A DNA stretch of 64,000 nt from Candidatus Pantoea formicae. GTDB taxonomy: Bacteria > Pseudomonadota > Gammaproteobacteria > Enterobacterales > Enterobacteriaceae. A model generated the notes under the pieces. It was given only the letters and a program-made list of their open reading frames with translations, ran no database searches and was not told the origin of the DNA. The number at the start of each line of letters is the position of its first letter. The stretch's first letter is position 1. The stretch covers positions 62,001 through 126,000 of the forward strand of contig NZ_VWXD01000003.1 in assembly GCF_011752625.1 (NCBI RefSeq), written 5' to 3'. A program made the position numbers and the translations under genes. Positions 36,803 to 45,905 of the stretch are shown here, one piece after another.

Positions 36803-37225
36803 ATGTTGTATACCTCGGGACGTTCGGCGTTTGTCGTCGGGCTTTATGCACTGTTGGAACCCTTGCCGCTGGGCTTTTTTGTGGCTGCCTGGCTGTTCGA
36901 TATCATCTACCTGCAAACCTTTGTCATCATGTGGACCAAATCCGCCAGCTGGTTGATTGCCATCGGTCTGGTGATGGCTATCCTGCCCAGACTAATCAGT
37001 CTTGTTTACTTATTCCGTGGCCCTTACCCCAGTGAAAAAACACACTTCTGGCTGTCGCTGTTGGCGATCGTGCTGGCGATCGTGAATGCCTTTATTCATA
37101 GCCGCGATGCTTACGCGGTTGTGCCACTGGGCGTGACGCTGTCGACACTCGTGGTGGCGCTGCTATTCATCGCCAATGTGCAACTCGCACTACGTGGACG
37201 TACCGTACAGGGAGGTCGCGTATGA
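36803..37225 (+). CDS. DUF2231-type membrane protein, partner of the sorbosone-dehydrogenase-like protein
   Basis: 140 residues with four hydrophobic segments (GFFVAAWLFDIIYLQ, ASWLIAIGLVMAILPRLISLVYLF, FWLSLLAIVLAIVNAF, VVPLGVTLSTLVVALLFI). Fits the DUF2231 family of small integral membrane proteins often paired with periplasmic oxidoreductases. Its stop overlaps the next ATG, so the two are translated together; it may pass electrons to quinones. That role is inferred. Confidence 0.75.
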   Translation: MLYTSGRSAFVVGLYALLEPLPLGFFVAAWLFDIIYLQTFVIMWTKSASWLIAIGLVMAILPRLISLVYLFRGPYPSEKTHFWLSLLAIVLAIVNAFIHSRDAYAVVPLGVTLSTLVVALLFIANVQLALRGRTVQGGRV

Positions 37226-38514
37226 AACAGATTCTTGGTGCAGTAACGCTGGCGATGATACTCAGTGCCTGCGATGACGGTGCGTTGATTGATCCACAAA
37301 AGCAAATTGGCCCCGATCCTGAATTACCCCAAGCGCAAAACTTCTTTGTGCCGCCGATGCAGGTACCGCAGGCCACGCCGTGGAAAGTGGGTGAAATGCC
37401 GAAGGTGGCAGAGGGGTTGAAAATTGAAAAGATTGCCGAACATTTGCAGCACCCTCGGCAAGTTTTGGTGCTGCCAAACAATGATGTGCTGGTGGCAGAG
37501 TCCAATGGCACCCCGAAACCGACTACCGCGCCGAAGGATCTGATTACCGGCATCGTGAAGAATGCGTCTGGTAAGGGCGGGGCGGGTGGCAATCGCATCA
37601 CGTTGCTGCGCAACGTAAATGGCAAATGGGAGCAACATCGTTTTATTGACAACCTCACCGCGCCGTTCGGCATGCAGCTGGTGGGCAACACGCTGTATGT
37701 TGCCAATGCCGACAGTCTGGTGAAGTTCCCGTATGAAAGCGGCCAAACTGAGATTCGCACACCGCCCGTGGTGGTCACCGAGTTGCCCGGTGGGCCGATT
37801 AACCACCACTGGACTAAATCGCTGGTCGCCAGCCCGGACGGCACTAAGCTTTATGTCGGCGTCGGTTCCAACAGTAACATTACGGAAAACGGCATTGGTG
37901 CAGAATACCGCCGTGCTGCGGTATTAGAGGTCGATGCGGCGAGCGGTGCCAGCCGCATTTATGCCAGTGGACTGCGTAATCCAACAGGTCTGCAATGGGA
38001 GCCGCAAAGCGGCAAGCTATGGGCAATTGTTAATGAGCGTGATGAAATCGGTTCCGACCTGGTGCCAGATTACATGACCTCTGTGCAAGACAGAGGTTTC
38101 TACGGTTGGCCATACAGTTACTACGGTCAACATGTGGATGTGCGCGCCCAGCCGCAGCGTCCCGATTTAGTCGAGAAAGCCATCAAGCCGGACTACGCGC
38201 TCAGTTCGCATGTCGCCCCGCTAGGGCTGCTGTTTTATGGTGCGGATAATATGCCGCAGTATCGTGGCGGGGCATTTATCAGCGAACACGGCAGTTGGAA
38301 CCGCACACCGTTGAATGGCTATCAGGTGGTGTGGGTGAAATTCGAAAATGGAAAACCGGTTGGGCAACCGCAACCTGTGGTGACAGGATTCCTGACGGAT
38401 GATCAAAAGCAGGTGCGTGGCTTGCCGGTTGGACTCGCCGCTGACCAGCAAGGCGGTGTATTGATCGCAGACGATGCCGGTGATGCCATTTGGCGAATCA
38501 GCTCCGCCAACTGA
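37222..38514 (+). CDS. Sorbosone dehydrogenase/soluble glucose dehydrogenase-like beta-propeller lipoprotein
   Basis: 430 residues. Lipoprotein signal (LSAC, Cys17) indicates membrane anchoring in the periplasm. The propeller begins about residue 70 with HLQHPRQVLVLPNNDVLVAES and ends DDAGDAIWRISSAN, with GLRNPTGLQWEP in the middle; this is the Glucose/Sorbosone dehydrogenase family that usually binds PQQ. As the window also makes PQQ, it is a plausible PQQ-dependent aldose or ketose-aldehyde dehydrogenase. A terminator follows the stop. The substrate is not known. Confidence 0.8.
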   Translation: MKQILGAVTLAMILSACDDGALIDPQKQIGPDPELPQAQNFFVPPMQVPQATPWKVGEMPKVAEGLKIEKIAEHLQHPRQVLVLPNNDVLVAESNGTPKPTTAPKDLITGIVKNASGKGGAGGNRITLLRNVNGKWEQHRFIDNLTAPFGMQLVGNTLYVANADSLVKFPYESGQTEIRTPPVVVTELPGGPINHHWTKSLVASPDGTKLYVGVGSNSNITENGIGAEYRRAAVLEVDAASGASRIYASGLRNPTGLQWEPQSGKLWAIVNERDEIGSDLVPDYMTSVQDRGFYGWPYSYYGQHVDVRAQPQRPDLVEKAIKPDYALSSHVAPLGLLFYGADNMPQYRGGAFISEHGSWNRTPLNGYQVVWVKFENGKPVGQPQPVVTGFLTDDQKQVRGLPVGLAADQQGGVLIADDAGDAIWRISSAN

Positions 38515-38527
38515 TCACTGCAGGCAA

Positions 38528-38564
38528 TAAAAAAGGATTTGGCTGGTGGCCAAATCCTTTTTTT
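38528..38564. terminator. Bidirectional terminator, sorbosone-DH gene / IstR-like RNA
   Basis: GGATTTGG (38535-38542) pairs with CCAAATCC (38550-38557), flanked by a run of A before and of T after. It can end the gene ending at 38514 on the plus strand and the IstR-like RNA on the minus strand. Confidence 0.9.
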
Positions 38565-38621
38565 ATGTTCGCTAACCGGCTGGTAACCGCGTTGCGAACG
38601 GGGTGCTCAGCACTCCTCACA
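38530..38621 (-). ncRNA. istR: IstR-like antisense RNA for the TisB-like toxin
   Basis: On the minus strand a near-perfect sigma70 promoter, TTGAAA (38656-38651), 17 base spacer, TATGAT (38633-38628), predicts a start at about 38621. The transcript begins with TGTGAGGAGTGCTGAGC, exactly complementary to mRNA positions 38800-38816, and ends at the terminator at 38528-38564, about 90 nt. Location, 5' antisense stretch, GCGGTTACCA loop and size resemble E. coli IstR-1. Not tested. Confidence 0.7.
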
Positions 38622-38670
38622 AAGCAAATCATAAAATGTGCGGGGAAATATTTCAAGTTTCGCTAAAATA

Positions 38671-38686
38671 CTGTATGGTTATACAG
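38671..38686. promoter_or_regulatory. LexA (SOS) box of the tisB-like gene
   Basis: CTGTATGGTTATACAG is a perfect CTG-N10-CAG operator. It lies 211 bases upstream of the tisB-like start and about 15 bases beyond the -35 of the divergent IstR-like promoter, the same layout as E. coli istR/tisB. Confidence 0.88.
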
Positions 38687-38896
38687 GTGTTGAGTGGCGA
38701 GCGCAGTCTCATTGTTTTCTGATGACTCCCAGGGGCGCGGATAGTCAAATCCCGGCAGGTTTCAGGTGGTGCTGGCCTGTGGCTTCCACAATGAGTGGCG
38801 CTCAGCACTCCTCACACTTGTGCTCAGGCCATCGGCGGGTGGAGTCAAAGCCCCGACGGCTGAAAGGCGCGCTCCTGTCAGAGGAGAAGGAAAGTG

Positions 38897-38986
38897 ATGG
38901 AAATTGTTCGGTTACTCCTGGACCTGGTCCGGGTGATCCTGCAAATCATCGTTGCCCTTTTGCAACTGACCGGTCAGGCACATTGA
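38897..38986 (+). CDS. tisB: TisB-like type I toxin, 29-residue membrane peptide
   Basis: 29 codons, the length of E. coli TisB. It begins MEIVRLLLDLVRVILQIIVA and ends LLQLTGQAH; the ILQIIVALLQL core mirrors ILKLIVAALQL of TisB. One hydrophobic helix would insert in the inner membrane and collapse the proton gradient after DNA damage, favouring persistence. AGGAGAAGGAAA precedes the ATG. The 200 base leader carries the IstR pairing site. A hairpin CCGGTCA/TGACCGG spans the stop codon and an intrinsic terminator follows at about 39003-39029. Too short for ordinary gene finders. Confidence 0.8.
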   Translation: MEIVRLLLDLVRVILQIIVALLQLTGQAH

Positions 38987-39002
38987 CCGGAACTTGAAGC
39001 AA

Positions 39003-39030
39003 GGCGGAGCTCACCCCTCCGCCTTTTTTC
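39003..39030 (+). terminator. Intrinsic terminator of the tisB-like message
   Basis: GGCGGAG (39003-39009) pairs with CTCCGCC (39017-39023) and is followed by TTTTTT. The remaining bases to the aminotransferase start at 39180 are its promoter region. Confidence 0.85.
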
Positions 39031-39179
39031 GTTCTTTGCCAACAGTGATAATTTCGCCATATCAGTCGTTTCCTTCCGGTACTAAATTCTCTTTGCCAAA
39101 CCGTGAAAATGTGATTATCAGCATAGCTAACTTATGTTATGAATTTAGCCTTAGAAAAATATAATCAGGTAAAGGTTTT

Positions 39180-40367
39180 ATGTCGTCGCAAAAGTTATCC
39201 CATAACGTTAAACGCATTCATTCATCAGCCATTCGCGATTTATTGAAACACAGCAAAATGGAAGGGGTGATTTCACTCGGTGGTGGTATCCCGAATCCCG
39301 ATCTGTTTGATACCGAAGGTCTGCGAATTGCCATGGACCGTGCGCTAACCCAGGATGGGCACAATGCGTTTCAGTATGGCTTGAGTGAAGGGGATCCGCT
39401 GTTACGTGAAGCGATCTGCCGCATCTCAGCCGATCGTGGTATCGATTGCACACCGGACGACGTTGTCATCACTTCCGGGTCACAGCAATCACTGGATATC
39501 CTTGCCCGCGCACTGATTAACCCAGGCGACGTGGTGGTGGTGGAGCGTCCGACTTATCTCGCCGCGTTACAGGTCTTCCAGTTGGCTGATGCGCAATTTA
39601 AGTCTGTGGGTACCGATGGCGAAGGCATGATCGTTGACGAGTTGGAAGAACTGGTCAAACAGACGCCAATCAAAGCCGTGTATATCGTTCCGACCTTTGG
39701 CAACCCAAGCGGTGTTACCCTATCAGAAGCGCGCCGTCAGCAGCTGGTTGCACTGGCGAAACAGTATGATTTCCTGATTTTTGAAGACGATCCCTACAGC
39801 GAGATCAACTTCACCGACCAGACATTCCGCCCATTGAAATCCCATGCGCAAGCAATGGGTGCCAGTGAGAATGTCATTTATACCTCGACCTTCTCCAAAA
39901 TTTTGGCACCGGGTGCGCGTGTTGGCTGGATTACCATGCCGAGTTGGCTGAAGTCGTCGGTAGTGAACCTGAAGCAGGCAACGGATCTGCACACCAGCGC
40001 TTTGTCACAATCCCTGACGCGTCATTATCTGGAAACCGGTCGCTTGCCGGAGCAGATTCGCTTGATCCGCGCGGCCTATAAGCAGAAGTGCGATGCGCTC
40101 TGCGCAGCCTTGGAGACGGAGTTGGGGGATAAGCTGCACTTCTATCGCCCGCTGGGTGGCATGTTCCTGTGGGCAACCTTCAAAGAAGCCTTCAACACCA
40201 CTGAATGGCTGAAAACCACGCTGAGCAATGGTGTAGTGTATGTTCCCGGGGAGTTCTTCTACTGTGACAATCCGGATACCTCAACGCTGCGTATTTCCTA
40301 TGCCTCGGTCTCAGAAACCAACCTGGCCTTGGCCGCACAGCGTCTGAAAGCGTCATTACCGCAGTAA
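39180..40367 (+). CDS. PLP-dependent aminotransferase, class I/II (2-aminoadipate/aromatic type)
   Basis: 395 residues, fold type I. Landmarks: the start ISLGGGIPNPDLFDTEGL, FQYGLSEGDPLLREAI, the FEDDPYSEINF Asp-Tyr pair and the PLP lysine in STFSKILAPGARVGW. The LysN-like length and ISLGGGIP opening suggest a broad-specificity amino-acid transaminase. Not operonic with neighbours; a terminator at 40378 separates it from the convergent regulator. Confidence 0.85.
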   Translation: MSSQKLSHNVKRIHSSAIRDLLKHSKMEGVISLGGGIPNPDLFDTEGLRIAMDRALTQDGHNAFQYGLSEGDPLLREAICRISADRGIDCTPDDVVITSGSQQSLDILARALINPGDVVVVERPTYLAALQVFQLADAQFKSVGTDGEGMIVDELEELVKQTPIKAVYIVPTFGNPSGVTLSEARRQQLVALAKQYDFLIFEDDPYSEINFTDQTFRPLKSHAQAMGASENVIYTSTFSKILAPGARVGWITMPSWLKSSVVNLKQATDLHTSALSQSLTRHYLETGRLPEQIRLIRAAYKQKCDALCAALETELGDKLHFYRPLGGMFLWATFKEAFNTTEWLKTTLSNGVVYVPGEFFYCDNPDTSTLRISYASVSETNLALAAQRLKASLPQ

Positions 40368-40370
40368 CGA

Positions 40371-40397
40371 CCTAAAAGCCCTTTGCAGAAAGGGCTG
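40371..40397 (-). terminator. Terminator after the GntR regulator
   Basis: AGCCCTTT (40378-40385) pairs with AAAGGGCT (40390-40397); read on the minus strand it is followed by TTTTAGG. It ends transcription of the regulator ending at 40401. Confidence 0.75.
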
Positions 40398-40400
40398 CTC

Positions 40401-41168
40401 CTAGCCGTTGGCACTGTCCAGCGGCCAGGATTCAAACAGGTAACCATCAAAATCGATGTCGTCGACGTCTGAAAATTCCAGCAGTCGCTGTTTCACATTT
40501 TCCAGATGCTGCCACATGGCCTGCTTGGCGGCACGCGCGTCTTTTTTGATTAAGGTGGCGAGGATTTTTTTATGATCGTCGAGCCACTGCTTGCGGTAAT
40601 GCGTGTTGACCAGATGACGATGCAACTGGCTCCACATCACATTGTCTTCACGCCACTGCCAGGATTGCTTAAACAGCTCCACCAACATGCTGTTGTGGGT
40701 GGCTTCAGCAATCGCTAAATGGAAATTACGATCGCCGTTCTCGCTTTCATTGACCGCGCCGGAAGCCAGCTCTTTCTCCTCCAACTCCAGCGCCTGACGC
40801 ATTTTGATGATGTCTTCACGGGTTGCCTGCAGGGCTGCAAATTCAGCAATATTGCTCTCCAGCAACTGGCGCGCCTGTAACATCTCAAACGGCCCTGCAT
40901 CGTTGCAGGCGGTCTGCCCGTTGCTTCGTGCTGCTGGGCTGTCATTGACCACGTAAATGCCTGCACCCCGGCGCACCTCAATCAAACCTTCCAGCTCCAG
41001 CATAATCAAGGCCTCACGCACCAGTGTACGCGTGACATCCAGCAGGGCAGCCAGCTCGCGTTCTGGCGGCAGTCGTTCGCCCACGGCATACTGTTTTTGC
41101 ATAATCATGTTACGCAACATTTCCCCGACTTCCTGATAAGGGCGCTGTGCTGAAGCTTGTGTTTTCAT
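40401..41168 (-). CDS. uxuR: GntR/FadR-family regulator, UxuR/ExuR type
   Basis: 255 residues. N-terminal winged helix (VGEMLRNMIMQKQYAVGERLPPERELAALLDVTRTLVREALIMLELEGLIEVRRGAGIYV), then the FadR-type helical effector domain with metal-binding histidines. It lies just downstream of uxaC and is probably the repressor of this hexuronate cluster, released by fructuronate or tagaturonate. UxuR and ExuR are paralogues, so the symbol is chosen by context with uxuAB. Confidence 0.85.
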   Translation of the reverse strand: MKTQASAQRPYQEVGEMLRNMIMQKQYAVGERLPPERELAALLDVTRTLVREALIMLELEGLIEVRRGAGIYVVNDSPAARSNGQTACNDAGPFEMLQARQLLESNIAEFAALQATREDIIKMRQALELEEKELASGAVNESENGDRNFHLAIAEATHNSMLVELFKQSWQWREDNVMWSQLHRHLVNTHYRKQWLDDHKKILATLIKKDARAAKQAMWQHLENVKQRLLEFSDVDDIDFDGYLFESWPLDSANG

Positions 41169-41253
41169 AGAGCTCTTTTCTGCTGATTAAGGAGTTTACG
41201 ACTGCAGATGCGGCCTTCTTTCGCGCCCTGCACTATAGCACAGGGCGTGATTT

Positions 41254-42672
41254 TCACCTTGGGTTAAGGGTGAAGTAGCGCTGCGCGTTGTTAAAGCAAA
41301 TATCTTGCAGCATGCTGCCGAGTACGGCTTCGTCGTGCGGCACAATGCCTTCATCTACCCATTGTGCGAGCAAATTACACAGTATGCGGCGGAAGTATTC
41401 GTGGCGTGTGTAGGAGAGGAAACTGCGTGAGTCAGTCAACATGCCAACAAACTGGCTGAGCAAGCCGATTTGTGAGAGTTGCTCCAACTGGCGCAGCATG
41501 CCATCACGCTGGTCATTGAACCACCAGCCGGAACCAAACTGCACTTTTCCGGCAATGCCCGCACCCTGGAAGTTGCCTGCCATGGTCGCCAGCACTTCGT
41601 TATCACGCGGATTGAGGCAATACAGAATGGTCTTTGGCAGTTGATCGTTAACATCCATCGCATCCAGCAGGCGCGAGAGCGGCAAAGCAATATTGTTATC
41701 GCCAATGGAGTCAAAACCGCTGTCAGCACCCAGCAAACGGAACAGACGAGTGCTGTTGTTGCGAATGGCACCGATGTGTAACTGCATCACCCAATCACGT
41801 CGTGCATACTCTGAACCCAACCAGACCAGCACTGCGCTGCTAAACTGTGCGATTTCCCGCTCGCTCAGCGTGTCGCCATTGCGACGTTTCGCCAGAATGG
41901 CGTCCAACACGCTATCGTCGGGAACAGGTGCAAAGCGCAGCACTTCAATCCCGTGATCCGCTGCACGACAGCCACGGGCAGAGAAGTGATCTAAACGGCG
42001 CAACAGTGCGGTGCGCAACGCATCAAAGTCGGTGATCGCCACATCCGCTGCTGCCTCCAGCCGTCCCAGATATTCAACAAAGCCTTCAAGCTCAATCTTG
42101 AACACCTTATCCGGTCGCCAGCTTGGAGCGACATCAATATCAAAGCTGCTGTCTTCGGCAATCTGACGATGATATTGCAGCGAATCAACCGGATCATCGG
42201 TGGTGCCGACCATACGTACATTCATTTGACGCATAATGCCGCGTGCAGAAAATGCCGGGGTTGCCAGTTTCTCGGCGCATTCGTCCCATACGCGCTGCGC
42301 GGTGTCCGGCCCAAATAACGTATTGGTGATGCCGAACGGGCGACGCAGCTCCAGATGGGTCCAATGATAGAGCGGATTGCCCAGCGTTTTGGGTACGGTG
42401 TGGGCCCAAGCGAAATATTTATCGTAATCGCTAGTCGTTTTGCCTGTGATCAGTGACTCATCGACGCCGGCCGCTCGCAGCGCACGCCATTTGTAGTGAT
42501 CGCCCTCCAGCCAGATCTGGCCCAGATTGGCGAACTGGCGATCTTCGGCGATCTCCTGCGGGTTGAGATGACAGTGATAATCGTAGATCGGCATATCAGC
42601 CGCATAGTCATGGTACAAACGACGCGCAACGTCGCTTTGCAGCAGGAAATCGTCATCCATAAAACGCTTCAT
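41254..42672 (-). CDS. uxaC: Glucuronate/galacturonate isomerase UxaC
   Basis: 472 residues from the ATG at 42672 (CAGGAGCCGAA upstream); a longer frame to 42723 is rejected. An amidohydrolase-fold isomerase: [15 protein letters not shown] near residue 30, [22 protein letters not shown] mid-sequence and the ending [12 protein letters not shown]. Converts glucuronate to fructuronate and galacturonate to tagaturonate in the cytoplasm. Its start overlaps the uxuB stop by 4 bases. A weak hairpin, CGCCCTG/CAGGGCG, lies in the gap before the regulator. Confidence 0.95.
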   Translation of the reverse strand: MKRFMDDDFLLQSDVARRLYHDYAADMPIYDYHCHLNPQEIAEDRQFANLGQIWLEGDHYKWRALRAAGVDESLITGKTTSDYDKYFAWAHTVPKTLGNPLYHWTHLELRRPFGITNTLFGPDTAQRVWDECAEKLATPAFSARGIMRQMNVRMVGTTDDPVDSLQYHRQIAEDSSFDIDVAPSWRPDKVFKIELEGFVEYLGRLEAAADVAITDFDALRTALLRRLDHFSARGCRAADHGIEVLRFAPVPDDSVLDAILAKRRNGDTLSEREIAQFSSAVLVWLGSEYARRDWVMQLHIGAIRNNSTRLFRLLGADSGFDSIGDNNIALPLSRLLDAMDVNDQLPKTILYCLNPRDNEVLATMAGNFQGAGIAGKVQFGSGWWFNDQRDGMLRQLEQLSQIGLLSQFVGMLTDSRSFLSYTRHEYFRRILCNLLAQWVDEGIVPHDEAVLGSMLQDICFNNAQRYFTLNPR

Positions 42673-44150
42673 TTCGGCTCCTGATTCAGGGATGCAACGG
42701 CGGCGCGGGCACCATGCTGGCAAAGTTGCGCGTACACCTGTTGAAGATGGCTGACGAAGCCTGGATTGGCAGGCAAATCGTCTCCAAAAATGGTTCTCAC
42801 GGCGAGCAGGGCGCGAATACGCGCGTCACCTTCTGGCGTGTGCTGGTTGATGTCATGCAACGTGGCACTTAATGGGTCAACCACGTCAAATGCTTCACCT
42901 CGCTCATTTTGTCCGAGCACGTAACGCATCCAGCCGGCAATACCCAGCATCAAGTGGCGACAGTCACTGCCATGCAGCAAGTGATAACGCACCGAATCGA
43001 GCCAGCGCTGTGGCAGCTTCTGGCTTCCATCCATCGCAATCTGTTGCGTCCGGTGGCGTAGCGAAGGGTTGCTAAAACGCTCAATCAGCTGATTGGCATA
43101 GGCTTGCAGATCGATACCCTCAGGCATCGACAGCGTCGGTGCTTGCTCCTGCATCATCAGGGCCAATGCTGCCTGGCGATAGGTCGGGAGTTGCATGGTG
43201 TCAGCGATGGTTTCACAGCCACCCAAATACCCGAGGTAGGCCAGAAATGAGTGACTGCCGTTGAGCATACGCAGTTTCATCATTTCGAACGGCGCTACGT
43301 CGGCCACCAACTGTGCGCCAACGCGGTCCCACTCCGGGCGACCGTTAACAAACTTATCTTCGATCACCCATTGGCGAAACGGCTCGCAGGCCACGCCGCA
43401 AGGATCCTCGACGCCCAGCAGCGCACGAATTTCCTGTTGGGTTTCATCGGTCACCGCGGGAACGATGCGGTCAACCATGCTGCTGGGGAAGGTAACGTTC
43501 TCATCAATCCAATGCGCCAGTGCCGTATCGCGCAACTGCGCCAGGCCTACCACAGCGGCGCGCGCGACATGGCCGTTATCACGCAGGTTGTCGCAGGAGA
43601 GCACAGTAAACGGTGCAACACCGCGTTCGCGACGCACACGTAATGCTTCGACGATAAAACCAATGGCGGATTTCGGCGTCATGGGGTGCGCAATATCATG
43701 TTTTATCAACGTATTGTCAGCATCCAACTCACCGTTGGCACCTTGGGTGCAATAGCCTTTTTCCGTCACTGTCAATGAAACGATAGCGGTTTCCGGACGA
43801 GCCAGCGCTTCGATAATGCCATTGTGTCCATCCAGTGCAGGATGCAAGGCTTCTTTGATGGCCGCCACGAGGTGAACGTCGTTCTGCTCAGCCCCTTTTT
43901 CCGTCACGCTGTAGAGCAGGTCTTGTTGGCGCAGTTGTTCGACCAACAGCTTGCCACTCGCCGACATCAGGTTGACTTCACAGATGCCCCAGTCACTGTC
44001 GCTGGTTTCAAGCAGGTGATGCAGATACAGTGCCTGGTGGGCGCGATGAAAGGCGCCACAGCCGATATGCACAATACGCGGCACCAGCCGCTGATGATTC
44101 CATGCGGGACGGGTGACGTTTAGCTCGTCATTGGCAAGGTTGTGTTCCAT
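42669..44150 (-). CDS. uxuB: Fructuronate reductase UxuB (mannitol dehydrogenase family)
   Basis: 493 residues from the ATG at 44150 (GGAG upstream). Long-chain polyol dehydrogenase: [20 protein letters not shown] cofactor loop near residue 25, [10 protein letters not shown], and the catalytic [22 protein letters not shown]-linked reduction of fructuronate to mannonate. Tagaturonate reductase (UxaB) is a relative; adjacency to uxuA favours UxuB. Separated from uxuA by a repeat-rich gap of 202 bases. Confidence 0.92.
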   Translation of the reverse strand: MEHNLANDELNVTRPAWNHQRLVPRIVHIGCGAFHRAHQALYLHHLLETSDSDWGICEVNLMSASGKLLVEQLRQQDLLYSVTEKGAEQNDVHLVAAIKEALHPALDGHNGIIEALARPETAIVSLTVTEKGYCTQGANGELDADNTLIKHDIAHPMTPKSAIGFIVEALRVRRERGVAPFTVLSCDNLRDNGHVARAAVVGLAQLRDTALAHWIDENVTFPSSMVDRIVPAVTDETQQEIRALLGVEDPCGVACEPFRQWVIEDKFVNGRPEWDRVGAQLVADVAPFEMMKLRMLNGSHSFLAYLGYLGGCETIADTMQLPTYRQAALALMMQEQAPTLSMPEGIDLQAYANQLIERFSNPSLRHRTQQIAMDGSQKLPQRWLDSVRYHLLHGSDCRHLMLGIAGWMRYVLGQNERGEAFDVVDPLSATLHDINQHTPEGDARIRALLAVRTIFGDDLPANPGFVSHLQQVYAQLCQHGARAAVASLNQEPK

Positions 44151-44168
44151 GTAAACTCCATTCGAACC

Positions 44169-44335
44169 GGCGCGCATTAATGCGCACCCTACATCGGACC
44201 GATGCATGTTAGGGAGAGGCCCCATATGGCCTACCGGTGGATTTTGGGGGATGCCACCTAAAGCCTACCGATGGATTTTGGGGGATGCCACCTAAAGCCT
44301 ACCGATGGATTGTAGGGGCGCCATTTATGGCGACC
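44169..44335. repeat. REP-like units and a 34 bp direct repeat in the uxuA-uxuB gap
   Basis: Two GTAG-headed REP-like units in opposite orientation (minus 44169-44192, plus 44312-44335) flank 2.4 copies of a 34 bp direct repeat at 44230, 44264 and 44298 (CCTACCGATGGATTTTGGGG and 14 more bases). Because it lies within a likely operon, it could affect RNA stability between uxuA and uxuB. Confidence 0.8.
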
Positions 44336-44352
44336 ACAACGGCGCTAAGTTT

Positions 44353-45531
44353 TCAGAAATAAGCGCGATGGATCGCCAACTCCACACCGCGAATTTCCGC
44401 CAACCCTTTCAGACGACCAATGGCGGAATAGCCGGGGTTGGTTTTCTTTCTTAAATCGTCGAGCATCTGATGACCATGATCAGGGCGCATCGGAATCAAA
44501 TCCTCCTGACCGGCCGCTTTACGGCGATGTTCTTCTTCAGCAATCGCTTTGATCACCGCAAACATGTCGACATCGCCGCCCAAATGCGCCGCTTCGTGGA
44601 AAGTGTTCGGATTCTCTTCGCGTTTGGTTGACCGCAGATGCGCAAAGTAGATGCGAGGACCAAAGCGTTTCACCATGCCAGCGAGATCGTTTTCCGCCAA
44701 CACGCCATAAGAACCGGTGCACATGGTGAACCCATTCGCAGGGCTTGGAACGGTATCGATCATCCACTGCAAGTCTTCTGCATTGGAGACAATGCGCGGT
44801 AAACCAAGAATCGGACGGGGCGGATCATCCGGATGTACCGCCATACGGACGCCAGCCTCTTCTGCCACCGGAATAATGGCGCGCAGGAAGGTGGCGAAGT
44901 TTTCACGCAACTCAGCTTTGCCGATACCGTCATAACGGGCTAATTGAGCACGGAACTGGTCCAGCGTGTAACCTTCTTCTGCACCTGGTAAACCAGCAAT
45001 GATATTGCGCGTCAGACGGGTTTTATGCGCTTCGCTCATGTTGGCGAAACGGTCCGCTGCCTGCGCTATTTCAGTGGCGCTGTAATCCTTCTCCGCACCG
45101 GGACGCTGCAAAATGTGCAGTTCAAACACAGCAAATTCGATCTGATCAAAGCGCAGGGCTTTCGCGCCATCGGGTAACAGATATTCAAGGTCCGTTCGCG
45201 TCCAGTCGAGGATCGGCATGAAGTTGTAGCAGACCGTTCTAATACCGCATTGCGCCAGATTTCGCAGAGACTGCTGATAATGGCTGATCCACTTCTGACA
45301 CTCACCGCTGCCGGTTTTGATCTCTTCGTGAATCGGCACGCTTTCCACCACTGACCACACCAGACCAGCGGCTTCCACGATGGCTTTACGCTGCATAATT
45401 TCGTCCACCGACCACACTTCACCGTTAGGGATGTGGTGCAGGGCGGTGACGATGCCGGTGGCGCCAGCCTGTCGTGCATCGGCAAGAGAAACGGGATCAT
45501 TTGGGCCATACCAGCGCCAGGTCTGCTTCAT
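44353..45531 (-). CDS. uxuA: Mannonate dehydratase UxuA
   Basis: 392 residues, the E. coli UxuA length. Removes water from D-mannonate to give 2-keto-3-deoxygluconate, the KdgR inducer. [20 protein letters not shown] opens the TIM barrel and the metal-binding MRPDHGHQ and HPDDPPRP motifs are present. GAGGT ribosome site. First gene of the minus-strand uxuA-uxuB-uxaC-regulator set. Confidence 0.95.
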   Translation of the reverse strand: MKQTWRWYGPNDPVSLADARQAGATGIVTALHHIPNGEVWSVDEIMQRKAIVEAAGLVWSVVESVPIHEEIKTGSGECQKWISHYQQSLRNLAQCGIRTVCYNFMPILDWTRTDLEYLLPDGAKALRFDQIEFAVFELHILQRPGAEKDYSATEIAQAADRFANMSEAHKTRLTRNIIAGLPGAEEGYTLDQFRAQLARYDGIGKAELRENFATFLRAIIPVAEEAGVRMAVHPDDPPRPILGLPRIVSNAEDLQWMIDTVPSPANGFTMCTGSYGVLAENDLAGMVKRFGPRIYFAHLRSTKREENPNTFHEAAHLGGDVDMFAVIKAIAEEEHRRKAAGQEDLIPMRPDHGHQMLDDLRKKTNPGYSAIGRLKGLAEIRGVELAIHRAYF

Positions 45532-45580
45532 GTTGTTACCTCTTTTAGGTCCTGAAAATGGAACTCAAGACAATTCTTAT

Positions 45581-45700
45581 ATTGGTTGACCTATTTTTCG
45601 GTTAGCGCACTGCTTATGACATGGATTGCGCTTTCAGGCCCTAAAATTCGACTCTTTAACCGCGGATGTCAACCTGGTTAGTCATTTTGGTTAACCAGAT
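45581..45700. promoter_or_regulatory. Two UxuR/ExuR-type operator candidates, uxuA-transporter intergenic
   Basis: ATTGGTTGACCTAT (45581-45594) and TTTTGGTTAACCAGAT (45685-45700) share a TTGGT-N2-ACC core with the enterobacterial ExuR/UxuR sites (AATTGGTATACCAATT), and AACCTGGTTAGTCA lies next to the second. The 374-base gap between the divergent genes has no other gene. Confidence 0.6.
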
Positions 45701-45905
45701 CACAATTGCGGCATCTGACTGGCGACCAGATTCAGCATCTGTGGTTCACTCCTGGCGGATGGTTAGAGATGACTCACTGAAGTCGCTCCTCAACAACAAG
45801 CAGCAATTCCTGTGCGGCAGCCAGCGATATTTCCGGTTTATCGATGCCCGCGCAAACATCACAGGATTTGTAAGCTCATGATGTTAATAAATAATGGAGA
45901 ACCAG

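Noticed and set aside
41223..41247. Hairpin CGCCCTG/CAGGGCG between uxaC and the regulator as a terminator
   Set aside because: No T-run on the minus strand, so it is more likely a processing or pausing hairpin.
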